Notes under the pieces: generated by a model
What the model saw: the letters and a program-made list of their open reading frames with translations, nothing else
What the model was told of the DNA's origin: nothing
Database searches by the model: none
Shown here: positions 5,839 through 13,275 of the stretch, piece by piece
Layout: each line of letters starts with the position of its first letter
Position numbering within the stretch: the stretch's first letter is position 1
Translations under genes and position numbers: made by a program
IMG/VR virus record: IMGVR_UViG_3300035698_003720
Coordinates: 1 to 40,590 of that record
Origin: a virus
Strand: one strand, 5' to 3'
DNA length: 40,590 bases

Positions 5839-6288
5839 ATGGACATTGAGAAAGCAGTTGACGCGGTCATGGCAGAGCTGGCCCGCACCCAGGAGTTTGC
5901 AGACGCCCGCCGCCCGATCCGGCGCGGGCTTGAGAATGCGCTCGCGGCAGAGCAACCGCCGCCCGCCAAGGTCGAGGCGGGGGCGGTGGTCATGAGAACT
6001 GGGGTTGGCGTCGAACCAGTGACGGTACTTACTGTTTTCAACGACTTTGCCAGAACCACCACTGGGACGATGCATGCAGTGGGGGCGCTGTCAGTCGTCA
6101 CGCCCGCCACCATCGGGCCCGGCGATACCGTGATGCACAGCGAGTGCGGCGTGGGGGTGGCATTTCACGGGTCCAGCGGGGATACGAGAATTGTGTGGGC
6201 CGCCGATATCATGCCCGCCCCCGTATCAGACTACGACCGCGCAGACCTGACCATCCTGCTCAAGGCACCAAAGCAAGGAGACGAGTAA
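5839..6288 (+). CDS. Hypothetical protein, 149 aa
   Basis: A 149-residue protein with a helical N-terminal 40 residues and a beta-rich rest. It starts 13 bases after the annealing protein with GGAGG upstream. Position between the annealing protein and a Gp157-like protein suggests a role in recombination, but no motif supports it. Confidence 0.65.
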   Translation: MDIEKAVDAVMAELARTQEFADARRPIRRGLENALAAEQPPPAKVEAGAVVMRTGVGVEPVTVLTVFNDFARTTTGTMHAVGALSVVTPATIGPGDTVMHSECGVGVAFHGSSGDTRIVWAADIMPAPVSDYDRADLTILLKAPKQGDE

Positions 6289-6785
6289 TGGGACTGCAAC
6301 TATACGCAATCGGTGACGAGATTGCCGCCATACTCAATGGCGTTGACCCCAAGACCGGCGAGATCTCAGAGGACGCATACGAGCAACTGGACGCGCTCGA
6401 GATGGCGTGGGCGGTCAAGGTCGAGCGCGTGGCCATGGCGATCCGCACGCGCACGGCAGAGGCCGACGCCATCAAGGACGAGGCGGACCGGCTGGTGAGG
6501 TCCGCCCGTGCGTGTGCGAACGACGCAATGGGCCTCACGGGCTACCTCAAGGTGCAGATGATCCGCCGCGATACGCGAGAGGTCAAGGGCGAAGTGCTCA
6601 AGATCAAGCTCGCCAAGAAGCCCGCGCGCGTGGAAGTGGTCAACGAGGCGGCCATCCCCGCCGGGTTCTGGTCTGAGCCATCGCCGGTCGTGTCCAAGTC
6701 GGCCATCAAGGACGCGCTCAAGGCTGGCGAAACCGTACCGGGCGCGCGCCTGGTCACTGACGACGTGCGTGTGAGCATCAGATAG
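6288..6785 (+). CDS. Gp157-like phage protein
   Basis: A 165-residue protein resembling the siphovirus Gp157 family: short N-terminal LYAIGDEIAAIL, a long central coiled coil (residues 35-95), then a YLKVQM...KLAKKPARVEVVNEAAIPAGFW ending typical of the family. Members often sit beside single-strand annealing proteins, as here. The start at 6288 follows AAGGAGACGAG and overlaps the previous stop. Confidence 0.75.
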   Translation: MGLQLYAIGDEIAAILNGVDPKTGEISEDAYEQLDALEMAWAVKVERVAMAIRTRTAEADAIKDEADRLVRSARACANDAMGLTGYLKVQMIRRDTREVKGEVLKIKLAKKPARVEVVNEAAIPAGFWSEPSPVVSKSAIKDALKAGETVPGARLVTDDVRVSIR

Positions 6786-6795
6786 GAGACGAGAC

Positions 6796-6969
6796 ATGGC
6801 CGATTGCGAGGATTGCAAGATGCTGCGGGCGCTATTGAAGTCGGCCACGGCGGAGAGGGTTCGCTTTCGTGGCCTGTTTACCGTGGCGCGCGCCAAAGCC
6901 GAACGGCTCGCGGCTGAGATCGAACGACTCAAGGGCTTGACAGGAAGATCAAAAGGAGACGAGACATGA
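6796..6969 (+). CDS. Small helical protein, 57 aa
   Basis: A 57-residue protein with an N-terminal CEDC and a strongly helical, basic remainder. It starts after AGGAGACGAGAC, the same 15-base ribosome-site block (including ATG) that precedes the next gene at 6966, and its stop overlaps that next ATG. It fills what would otherwise be a 180-base gap. Confidence 0.6.
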   Translation: MADCEDCKMLRALLKSATAERVRFRGLFTVARAKAERLAAEIERLKGLTGRSKGDET

Positions 6970-7406
6970 GCGCAATGCATCCAGCGGCAAGCGTGACCGC
7001 GCTGTGCCACGAGCAGGCAGACGCGCGCAGGCGCAAGGACATTGACCGCGCAAAGGAGGTCGGCTATGGCGAGACCATCGGCACGCTAGAGGGCGCGCTG
7101 ACGGCCACGCGTGAGGAGCGCAAGACGGTCACGCGCCAACTCGCCATGGCACAGAAGCGTGCGGAGATGATGGAGGCGATTGCCACATATTTCGGCCCAC
7201 TATCATCACCCAGGCATAGTGCGGTTACATCCATCGAGCACTACGGCGTGGACGCGCTGGCGTCGTGCGAGGAATGCGGCGGGCCCGCGCATATGTGGGG
7301 CGACCATGAGTGTCTGCTCTGCGGGCACGAACAGCCGCGCGATGACATCGACGCGCACGGGCCGGAAGTGCCGAGCGAGATGACGCGCAGGCAGGCCAGC
7401 ACATGA
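6966..7406 (+). CDS. Coiled-coil protein with zinc ribbon, 146 aa
   Basis: The first 75 residues form a charged helical segment with heptad-like spacing; residues 99-121 hold C-x2-C and C-x2-C pairs (CEECGG, CLLCGH) that form a zinc ribbon. I cannot assign a function. It overlaps both neighbours by four bases. Confidence 0.65.
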   Translation: MSAMHPAASVTALCHEQADARRRKDIDRAKEVGYGETIGTLEGALTATREERKTVTRQLAMAQKRAEMMEAIATYFGPLSSPRHSAVTSIEHYGVDALASCEECGGPAHMWGDHECLLCGHEQPRDDIDAHGPEVPSEMTRRQAST

Positions 7407-7900
7407 ACGAGCCACGATTCAAGCCGTGCCCGCACTGCGGCGCAACTGAAGACACGATCATCGGTGGCCCGCCAGAGCGGTCGCGCGAGAACGCGGCAGA
7501 ACTCGCGCGCTTGGCCGCAAACGCGACTGGGCCGAGGGCGAGGGTAGGTGTGCGTGTCGCGCTCAAGCCCGTGGCACTCGCCGCCAGCATACTCGCGCAC
7601 GCGGCGACGGCGGACGCGTTCCACGGCGAGCCCGCGCTGCACATCATGAAGATGCGCGAAGCCGCCGTGGTGCACTGCCGCGCGTGCGATTCATTCGGCC
7701 CGCTCGTCACGCTGTCACCGGAGAATCACAGAATGCAAGGGCCGGTATCCGTATACGCGCTCTTGGCGTGGGACAAGCGGCCCGCCGAAGACCGGCTGAA
7801 CAGGCGCGTGGACGCGTTGGAGAAGCAGAGGCAGAAGCGCAACGCCCGCGTCAGGGCGTTGAGCAAGGCGCTCACAAGGGCGAAGGAGGGCAAGGAATGA
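7403..7900 (+). CDS. Lar-like zinc protein, 165 aa
   Basis: The start KPCPHCGATED, the later VHCRACDSFGP and the AWDKR near residue 130 match the pattern of Lar-type restriction-alleviation proteins, which are short zinc proteins in phages. Here an Ala-rich stretch of about 70 residues is inserted between the two Cys pairs and a basic coiled coil is added at the end. Known Lar modulates host type I restriction; whether this enlarged form does is uncertain. Confidence 0.6.
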   Translation: MNEPRFKPCPHCGATEDTIIGGPPERSRENAAELARLAANATGPRARVGVRVALKPVALAASILAHAATADAFHGEPALHIMKMREAAVVHCRACDSFGPLVTLSPENHRMQGPVSVYALLAWDKRPAEDRLNRRVDALEKQRQKRNARVRALSKALTRAKEGKE

Positions 7901-8109
7901 CTGCGCTCGACAGACGGCCCAACGATATCGCGTACCAGTTCGAGAGGGACGACCAGCGCCGGTGTGCGCAGCTTGACGCGTATAGCATGGCGCAGGACAA
8001 GGTCATGTTGCTCACGTCGCAACTGCACGACGTCATGAACGAGCGTGACGTGATGGTTGACATGTTCGCTGAGGCGCGGCGCGCGGCGCTTCAAGCAAGG
8101 GAGATGTGA
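7897..8109 (+). CDS. Hypothetical helical protein, 70 aa
   Basis: A 70-residue protein that is almost wholly helical with many charged residues and several Met. It starts in an ATGA overlap after AAGGAGGGCAAGG and its stop overlaps the next start. No family recognised. Confidence 0.6.
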   Translation: MTALDRRPNDIAYQFERDDQRRCAQLDAYSMAQDKVMLLTSQLHDVMNERDVMVDMFAEARRAALQAREM

Positions 8110-8504
8110 TGGGTGCGACATATCTGCACGAACTGACTGAGACGATGGAATGCGTGACTTGCTACAAGTGCGGCTGCCTCTTCGCCATGCCGGAGCACGT
8201 GGTGACGGCGCTGCGGCGAAGCCATGACAACTTCTACTGCCCCAATGGGCACGGCCAGGCCTTCCTAACCAGGAGCACCGAGCAGGATCTGCGTGATGAC
8301 CTCCGGCGGCGCGACGCCCAACTCACGTCCACACGCGACCAGTTGGACGCCTCAGAACGCAGCAAGCGCGCATATCGCGGCCACCTCACGCGCACTAAGA
8401 ACCGTATCGCCAATGGCGTGTGCCCGTGCTGCCAGCGGCACTTCAAGGATGTCCACCGCCACATGTCCAGACAACATCCGGGCTATGCCGGGGGCGACCA
8501 ATGA
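8109..8504 (+). CDS. Two-ended zinc-finger protein, 131 aa
   Basis: The N-terminal 50 residues contain C-x2-C pairs (CVTCYKCG and a later YCPNGHG), the middle is a helical linker (60-95), and the end has CPCC-x11-H-x3-H, close to a C2H2 zinc finger. Similar proteins occur in many phages without known function. ATG at 8109 is preferred over GTG at 8106, following AGGGAG. Confidence 0.7.
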   Translation: MGATYLHELTETMECVTCYKCGCLFAMPEHVVTALRRSHDNFYCPNGHGQAFLTRSTEQDLRDDLRRRDAQLTSTRDQLDASERSKRAYRGHLTRTKNRIANGVCPCCQRHFKDVHRHMSRQHPGYAGGDQ

Positions 8505-8791
8505 CGATAATCACCGGACGATCACACGCCGCGAAGATCGGCAACAGCACGAGATTGCAGCGCGTGCTGCGCTACCTGCTCGACGGGCAGAAGCATACCA
8601 CCATGGACATCGTGCGGGCGCTCAATCGGTGCGCGCCCCACAGCGACATCCACGAGCTGCGGTGTAACGGCGTCGAGATAGAACGCGAGCAGTGGTGGTT
8701 CGCCGGTCGGCCCGTGCACGCGTACTGGATTCCAGAGCACGCGCTCGCGTCGGCCAGGGCAATGCTGCACGCGTGCGGGGGTGACGCGTGA
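8501..8791 (+). CDS. Winged-helix-like phage protein, 96 aa
   Basis: The central part, RLQRVLRYLLDGQKHTTMDIVRALN...DIHELRCNGVEIE, reads as a winged-helix fold of a kind often found in phage genomes: helix, helix-turn-helix, then an ELR-x-NG-x-I-E strand. It probably binds nucleic acid. It lies directly before the helicase gene, overlapping it by four bases. Confidence 0.65.
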   Translation: MTIITGRSHAAKIGNSTRLQRVLRYLLDGQKHTTMDIVRALNRCAPHSDIHELRCNGVEIEREQWWFAGRPVHAYWIPEHALASARAMLHACGGDA

Positions 8792-10179
8792 CATACAGCA
8801 ACTTCCTCAGTGGCAAGTCTCAGCTTGCGGGTCAATTTGGCTTTGACCCGGTGTGGATGCCCGACTCGCTGTATCCGTTCCAGCGTGCGCTTACCGAGTG
8901 GGCCACACAGAAGGGGCGCGCGGCAATCTTCGCAGACTGCGGGCTCGGCAAGACCCCCATTCAGCTCGTGTGGGCAGAGAACGTGGCCAGATATTCCGGG
9001 GGGCGCGTGTTGATTCTCGCCCCGCTGGCCGTGGCCTTCCAGACAGTCAGGGAGGGCGACAAGTTCGGCGTCGATGTTGTGCACCGGCGCGACGGCATCA
9101 AGCGCGGTGATCGGATCGTAGTTACAAACTACGAACGGCTGCACCACTTTAGCCCGGATGATTTTGAGGGCGTGGTGTGTGACGAGTCAAGCATCCTCAA
9201 GAATTTCGATGGCGAGACCCGCAAGTCCATTACAGACTTCATGCGCACCAGGCGATACCGGCTACTGTGCACGGCGACCGCCGCGCCGAACGACTTTGAC
9301 GAGCTAGGCACGTCGTCAGAGTGCCTTGGCGATCTTGGGTGCCGTGACATGCTCACGCGATTCTTCACGAACAATGGCGCGTTCATATCCCGCACAGGTG
9401 GCACCGCTGGCCGGTTCTGGAACGCCGCCATGAAGGCCAGCGTGTACATGCTTCGCCCGCACGCGGAGCACGACTTCTGGCGGTGGGTATGCTCGTGGGC
9501 GCGCGCAGTGCGCAAGCCGTCAGACCTTGGCTTTGATGATGGCGACTTCATTCTGCCTCCCATGAACATCAACCAACACACCGTGAAGGCGTCAACCCCG
9601 AGGGCCGGATACATGTTTGACCTTCCTGCCGTGGGGCTACGGGAGCAGCGGTCAGACCTCAGGCGCACGATTGACGAGCGTTGTGACATGGCGGCAGCGC
9701 TAATCAATGCACACGACCGGCCTGCGCTTGCGTGGTGCAACCTCAACGGCGAGGGCGACCTGCTCACAAAGTCAATCCCCGGTGCCGTGCAGGTGTCTGG
9801 CCGAGACACAGAGGAACACAAAGAGGAATCGTTTTCGCGCTTTGTGGCGGGCGACATTCGGGTGATAGTGACCAAGCCGCGCATCGGTGGGTTCGGCCTG
9901 AACTTCCAGCACTGTGCCCATCAAACCTACTTCCCATCCCATAGCTACGAGCAATACTACCAGTGTGTTCGGCGGTCGTGGCGATTCGGGCAGACGCGTC
10001 CCGTCACAGTTGACATGATTACCACCGATGGACAGTCTGACGTATTGGCCAACTTGCACCGGAAGTCTGCGCAGGCCGAGGTCATGTTTGACAAGCTCGT
10101 GGAGATGATGTGGAAGGAACTTCACATCGAGCAGGACAACCCATACACCAGCAAAGAGGAGGTGCCGCAATGGCTGTAA
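8788..10179 (+). CDS. SNF2/DEAD-type superfamily II helicase
   Basis: A 463-residue ATPase. Walker A is GLGKT at 52-56, motif II is CDESS at 131-135, motif III is TATAAPND at about 162-169, and motif VI is RRSWRFGQTRPV near residue 397. The Q-R-x2-R-x-GQ style of motif VI and the TATP-like motif III fit SNF2-family phage helicases. It probably remodels or unwinds DNA during replication or recombination. GTG/ATG choice: the ATGA-like overlap at 8788 fits the operon. Confidence 0.85.
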   Translation: MTYSNFLSGKSQLAGQFGFDPVWMPDSLYPFQRALTEWATQKGRAAIFADCGLGKTPIQLVWAENVARYSGGRVLILAPLAVAFQTVREGDKFGVDVVHRRDGIKRGDRIVVTNYERLHHFSPDDFEGVVCDESSILKNFDGETRKSITDFMRTRRYRLLCTATAAPNDFDELGTSSECLGDLGCRDMLTRFFTNNGAFISRTGGTAGRFWNAAMKASVYMLRPHAEHDFWRWVCSWARAVRKPSDLGFDDGDFILPPMNINQHTVKASTPRAGYMFDLPAVGLREQRSDLRRTIDERCDMAAALINAHDRPALAWCNLNGEGDLLTKSIPGAVQVSGRDTEEHKEESFSRFVAGDIRVIVTKPRIGGFGLNFQHCAHQTYFPSHSYEQYYQCVRRSWRFGQTRPVTVDMITTDGQSDVLANLHRKSAQAEVMFDKLVEMMWKELHIEQDNPYTSKEEVPQWL

Positions 10180-11174
10180 AGGAACAGACAATAACCCCGC
10201 GATACGCTCTATACAACGGCGACTGTATTGACGTGATGGGGTCTCTCCCAGACGACTCGGTTGACATGTCAGTCTATAGCCCGCCGTTCTGCGGGCTGTA
10301 CAACTACAGCAGCGCGCCGGGCGACCTGAGCAACTGCCGCAGCTATCAGGAGTTCTTCGTGCATTACGGGTACGTCATCGCAGAGGTGGCGCGGTTGACG
10401 AAGCCGGGCCGGGTATCTGCGGTTCACGTAATGGACGTGCCCGGGCGCGGCAACGGCGAGACCGCAAAGATGGGGTGTGGGGCCAACGTCGGGACCGGGC
10501 TGATCGACTTCCCCGGTGACGTAATCAGGGCGCACGAGGCGCAGGGTTTCGTGTTCGCCGGTCGCCGTGCCATCTGGAAAGAGCCGCTCGGCGTACGCAA
10601 CAGGACAATGGCCAAGGGGCTGGCACACAAGCAGATCGTGGACGATAGCACCCTGTGTGACGTGGCGAGCGCCGACTACCTTCTCATGTTCCGCAACAAA
10701 GGCGACAACACAGTGCCAGTGACCCACCCGGTAGGGCTGCTGGCATACGCAGGCGAGCGCGGCATTCCCGGCGACCTGCACCAATACAAAGAGTACAGCG
10801 GCAAGCAGACCGCGAACAGGTACAGTCATTGGATCTGGCGACAGTACGCGTCAAGCGTATGGGACGACGTGCGCCTTGACCGCGTGCTGCCCTACAAGCA
10901 AAGCCGTGACGCAGATGACGAGAGGCACGTCCACCCGCTGCAACTGGACGTCATTGAGCGCGCGTGCGTGTTGTGGAGTAACGAGGGAGAGACGGTCCTA
11001 ACGCCATTCATGGGCGTGGGCTCTGAGGTGTTCGGCGCTGTGGAAAACGGTCGGCGCGCTATCGGCATCGAGTTGAAGCCAGCGTACTACAACCAAGCGG
11101 TGCGCAACATGGCCGCCATCGGGCAAATCAAAGAGACGCCGCACCTGTTCGCGGCGCAATCGGAGGGCGAATAA
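10170..11174 (+). CDS. DNA methyltransferase (N4-cytosine/N6-adenine type)
   Basis: A 334-residue enzyme. The catalytic motif IV SPPF (37-40) comes first and the SAM-binding motif FMGVGS (about 279-284) comes near the end followed by IGIEL, the order of beta-class amino-methyltransferases. SPPF allows N4-cytosine or N6-adenine specificity. No partner nuclease is nearby, so it probably protects phage DNA. It overlaps the helicase gene by ten bases. Confidence 0.85.
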   Translation: MAVKEQTITPRYALYNGDCIDVMGSLPDDSVDMSVYSPPFCGLYNYSSAPGDLSNCRSYQEFFVHYGYVIAEVARLTKPGRVSAVHVMDVPGRGNGETAKMGCGANVGTGLIDFPGDVIRAHEAQGFVFAGRRAIWKEPLGVRNRTMAKGLAHKQIVDDSTLCDVASADYLLMFRNKGDNTVPVTHPVGLLAYAGERGIPGDLHQYKEYSGKQTANRYSHWIWRQYASSVWDDVRLDRVLPYKQSRDADDERHVHPLQLDVIERACVLWSNEGETVLTPFMGVGSEVFGAVENGRRAIGIELKPAYYNQAVRNMAAIGQIKETPHLFAAQSEGE

Positions 11175-11416
11175 TGACCGAGCACGAAGCATACGCGGCC
11201 ATCATGGCCGAACTATCACGCGCGCGCAACAAGTTCCCCGTGTGGCCAGCCGACCATATCCACGCCGCTGGCATCGTGTGCGAGGAATCCGGCGAGCTGA
11301 TACAGGCCACGCTTGACGACCATTACATTGACCCGTGCCCCGAGAAGATGCGCGATGAGGCTATCCAGGTGGGCGCAATGGCGATCCGTTTCCTTGTTGA
11401 TGGAGGTGTGACATGA
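11174..11416 (+). CDS. MazG-like nucleotide pyrophosphohydrolase
   Basis: An 80-residue protein with VCEESGELIQA (residues 35-45) and a second helix RDEAIQVGAMAIRFL (60-74), the two metal-binding helices of the MazG-like all-alpha pyrophosphatase fold. Such proteins hydrolyse nucleoside triphosphates and may tune nucleotide pools in the infected cell. The acidic set in the second helix is thinner than in classical MazG. Confidence 0.7.
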   Translation: MTEHEAYAAIMAELSRARNKFPVWPADHIHAAGIVCEESGELIQATLDDHYIDPCPEKMRDEAIQVGAMAIRFLVDGGVT

Positions 11417-11574
11417 TGACATCATTGATTATCGCGCTCGTGGTTGCGGCGCTCGCCGTTGGGCTCGCGGTCGCGTTCGGCCCGTTCCTCGTGTTCCGCA
11501 AGCTGTGCAAGTGGTTCAACTCTGAGCGCCGCCACGATTGCGGGTGCCAGTGCGACGGCACGCGGAAGGGATAG
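11413..11574 (+). CDS. Small single-pass membrane protein with CGCQC tail
   Basis: A 53-residue protein with one hydrophobic segment (residues 4-28) followed by a basic stretch and a Cys-rich end (CGCQC). It starts in an ATGATG overlap with the MazG-like gene. It may be an N-terminally anchored inner-membrane protein. Function unknown. Confidence 0.6.
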   Translation: MMTSLIIALVVAALAVGLAVAFGPFLVFRKLCKWFNSERRHDCGCQCDGTRKG

Positions 11575-11576
11575 CC

Positions 11577-11795
11577 ATGGACGGCCAGCATACAAAGCCG
11601 CGCCCGCTTGACGAGCACGGCGAGTGGTGGCACGCGTGCATCGTGGTGGGCCTGCCGCTCACGCTGTTGGCGCTCATGGCGCTATACGCCACGCAAGGGC
11701 TCTGGCGGCGTCCGTGGGCGCTGTTCGTGGGCCTGTGGCCCGATAGCAAGAGCCCGCGCGCAAAGCACCGCAGGCGGCACGGAAGGGTGACTTGA
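11577..11795 (+). CDS. Small membrane protein, 72 aa
   Basis: A 72-residue protein with one clear hydrophobic segment (about 21-42) and a second weaker one (43-53), ending in a very basic tail (KSPRAKHRRRHGRV). The stop TGA falls inside the -35 box of the next promoter, so the operon ends exactly where P4 starts. Confidence 0.6.
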   Translation: MDGQHTKPRPLDEHGEWWHACIVVGLPLTLLALMALYATQGLWRRPWALFVGLWPDSKSPRAKHRRRHGRVT

Positions 11796-11820
11796 TATGG
11801 GCGGCGGCATGTGGTACAAT
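11792..11820 (+). promoter_or_regulatory. Sigma-70 promoter P4 for the structured RNA and replication genes
   Basis: TTGATA at 11792-11797, a 17-bp spacer and TACAAT at 11815-11820. The predicted start is near 11827, one base before the first arm of the RNA element. It lacks the CACGG-N6-CCGTG operator of the early promoters, so it may be constitutive, as expected for an immunity RNA. Confidence 0.8.
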
Positions 11821-11827
11821 GATAAGC

Positions 11828-11936
11828 GTAATACAGGACAGGCCCATGCACACACATCACAAACAATCAGCCGCGCCGGTGAACACGATACCCACCCCAC
11901 GGGCTATCCTGTATTACACATCGGTAGCGGCTGATT
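11828..11936 (+). ncRNA. Candidate C4-like interleaved RNA element 2
   Basis: Stem 1 pairs 11828-11845 with 11901-11917: 11 perfect pairs, a mismatch, then five more pairs around a bulge. Stem 2 pairs AATCAGCCGC (11865-11874) with GCGGCTGATT (11927-11936), ten perfect pairs, followed by TTTT. The pairs are interleaved (a'-b'-a-b), so all four arms together give a pseudoknot; alternatively a'-b' is an antisense RNA acting on a-b, as in P1 C4 and P4 CI RNA. The element starts at the predicted transcription start and ends ten bases before the ribosome site of the next gene. Confidence 0.7.
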
Positions 11937-11956
11937 TTCTATGTCGGGAGATATGA
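11846..11956 (+). CDS. Possible 36-aa leader ORF inside the structured RNA
   Basis: An ATG-to-TGA frame of 36 residues crosses the RNA element and ends in a TGATG overlap with the next gene. It has no ribosome site of its own that I can see. Like the frame at 3268-3384, it encodes V-A at the last arm (SVAADF here, RVARLV there). This hints that the two elements are related or that the frame is translated to control coupling. Confidence 0.3.
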   Translation: MHTHHKQSAAPVNTIPTPRAILYYTSVAADFLCREI

Positions 11957-12246
11957 TGAACGACATGGACCGATACGGCAGCGCAGGGCACATTCTTGCC
12001 GGAATCATAGACAAGCGGAAGAACAATCGTGGCATTACCACCGAGGAGGCAGATTGGATACTGAGAAGGCTGCGCGGCGCGCTCGATGCGTATCGCGGGT
12101 GGCACGCGCGGTGCACCGGCATGACCCGAGTTGGTGAAAGGTGTATGCTTCCTTCCGACGCCCCGTATGACATCGACATGGATGGGTTCGTGCTGGGACA
12201 GAGTGACCGCTGCGAGCTTCACAAGGAACCCGTGGACCATGAATAA
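11956..12246 (+). CDS. Hypothetical protein, 96 aa
   Basis: A 96-residue protein, helical in the first half, with Cys residues at C54, C64 and C86 and His near the end that could bind metal. I chose the ATG at 11956, five bases after GGGAG; 11941 and 11953 are too close to or before that site. It is the first gene after the RNA element and overlaps the replication gene by eight bases, so it may be the regulated leader gene of the replication operon. Confidence 0.6.
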   Translation: MNDMDRYGSAGHILAGIIDKRKNNRGITTEEADWILRRLRGALDAYRGWHARCTGMTRVGERCMLPSDAPYDIDMDGFVLGQSDRCELHKEPVDHE

Positions 12247-13048
12247 GTCGCCAGCCTACCAGTTCTATCCTGATAAATGGGATAGCCACACGCGCCACCT
12301 CAGCGATTCGGCCTACCGCGTCTACCATCAGATGCTCAACTGGATGTGGCAGCACGCGCCGGACCAGTGCTCCATGCCGACCGCGCCAGCGGCCATCTCT
12401 ATCATGCTGGCGACCACGCGAACCACCGTTGAAGCAGCCTTGGGTGAGATACAGAACGAGCACATGAAGCTGCTCCAGGAATCCGGCGGCAAGTACGTGT
12501 CTGTCGGGCTGAAGAAAGAAGCGAGAAAACAGGCGGAGTGGCGTGCCAAATCGAGTCGCGGCGGCAAGGCACCACGTAACCCTAAGCCAGACAAGGGAGA
12601 TACGGGCGAACCACCCTTGAACGACCCTTCAACCAAAGGGGTAAGCAAAGGCGAACCAAAAGGGAACACTCTATCTCTGTCTCTATCTCCGTCTCTATCT
12701 CCATCTCTTGAAGAGAAAGAGAGAGAAGGCGCGCGCTCGATCTCTCCTGATCTCAAGCAAGCGTTCTTCGAGATAAGCACGAGCATGAGCGTGCTGGGCG
12801 GTTGGCTTGACACGTACCCTCGTGACGGGGCCGTGCTCTACGCGATCCGCAAGGCGCTCGCTCGTGGCAACAAGGCACCGGCCTATGTGAGCGGGATACT
12901 CAAGGGCATGGCGCGGGACGGGTACGCCGAGATGGACCGCGACGGGGGTGGCGAGGAGATCGACCCGGTAGCCATGGCGGAACGGCTGAGGCTTGCCGAG
13001 ATACGAGAGGATAAGTTCGCGGAATCTCAGAGAAAGGGAAAACGATGA
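12239..13048 (+). CDS. DUF1376-type replication protein
   Basis: A 269-residue protein. Residues 1-95 match the DUF1376 winged-helix domain of phage replication initiators: AYQFYPDKWDS, a YRVYHQMLNWMW helix and a later KYVSVGLKKEARKQAEWRAKSS. A low-complexity linker (about 100-160) includes a Ser-Leu-Pro repeat encoded by 12-bp iterons. The C-terminal part (165-269) is helical and may contact the helicase or loader. The layout recalls lambda O, where the origin lies within the initiator gene. The start overlaps the preceding gene. Confidence 0.75.
   Translation: MNKSPAYQFYPDKWDSHTRHLSDSAYRVYHQMLNWMWQHAPDQCSMPTAPAAISIMLATTRTTVEAALGEIQNEHMKLLQESGGKYVSVGLKKEARKQAEWRAKSSRGGKAPRNPKPDKGDTGEPPLNDPSTKGVSKGEPKGNTLSLSLSPSLSPSLEEKEREGARSISPDLKQAFFEISTSMSVLGGWLDTYPRDGAVLYAIRKALARGNKAPAYVSGILKGMARDGYAEMDRDGGGEEIDPVAMAERLRLAEIREDKFAESQRKGKR
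12669..12704 (+). repeat. Three 12-bp iterons, candidate replication origin
   Basis: Three tandem units read CTCTATCTCTGT, CTCTATCTCCGT and CTCTATCTCCAT, differing at two positions. They are followed at once by a purine-rich run (GAAGAGAAAGAGAGAG) complementary in character, giving a sharp pyrimidine/purine strand switch. Lying in the linker region of the putative initiator gene, they could be its binding sites. They may also be only a low-complexity coding repeat. Confidence 0.45.
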
Positions 13049-13275
13049 GTGGCATACTAACCGACGAGCGAGTACGATACATAGAAACAAGGTCGCAAGG
13101 CCCGTGGGGAATATCAGCATACGAGGTTGGCGAACTGTTTTCCCACATCCACGCGCTCAAGGCCGAGGTCGTGCGGATGACGGGTAGGCTTGAGGGTGCC
13201 GAGAGCCACCTCTTCGCGCTCCTGGATGAGGCCGACGAGTATGCCGCAGAATTGGCAGAGAGGGATAGCCAGTGA
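13045..13275 (+). CDS. Hypothetical helical protein, 76 aa
   Basis: A 76-residue acidic protein with a likely coiled coil from residue 25 to 74. It overlaps both the replication protein and the next gene by four bases, so it belongs to the replication operon. No family recognised. Confidence 0.6.
   Translation: MSGILTDERVRYIETRSQGPWGISAYEVGELFSHIHALKAEVVRMTGRLEGAESHLFALLDEADEYAAELAERDSQ

Noticed and set aside
6938-6965. TTGACA as a promoter before the gene at 6966
   Set aside because: No -10 box is found at 16-18 bp spacing; the hexamer is part of a coding region.
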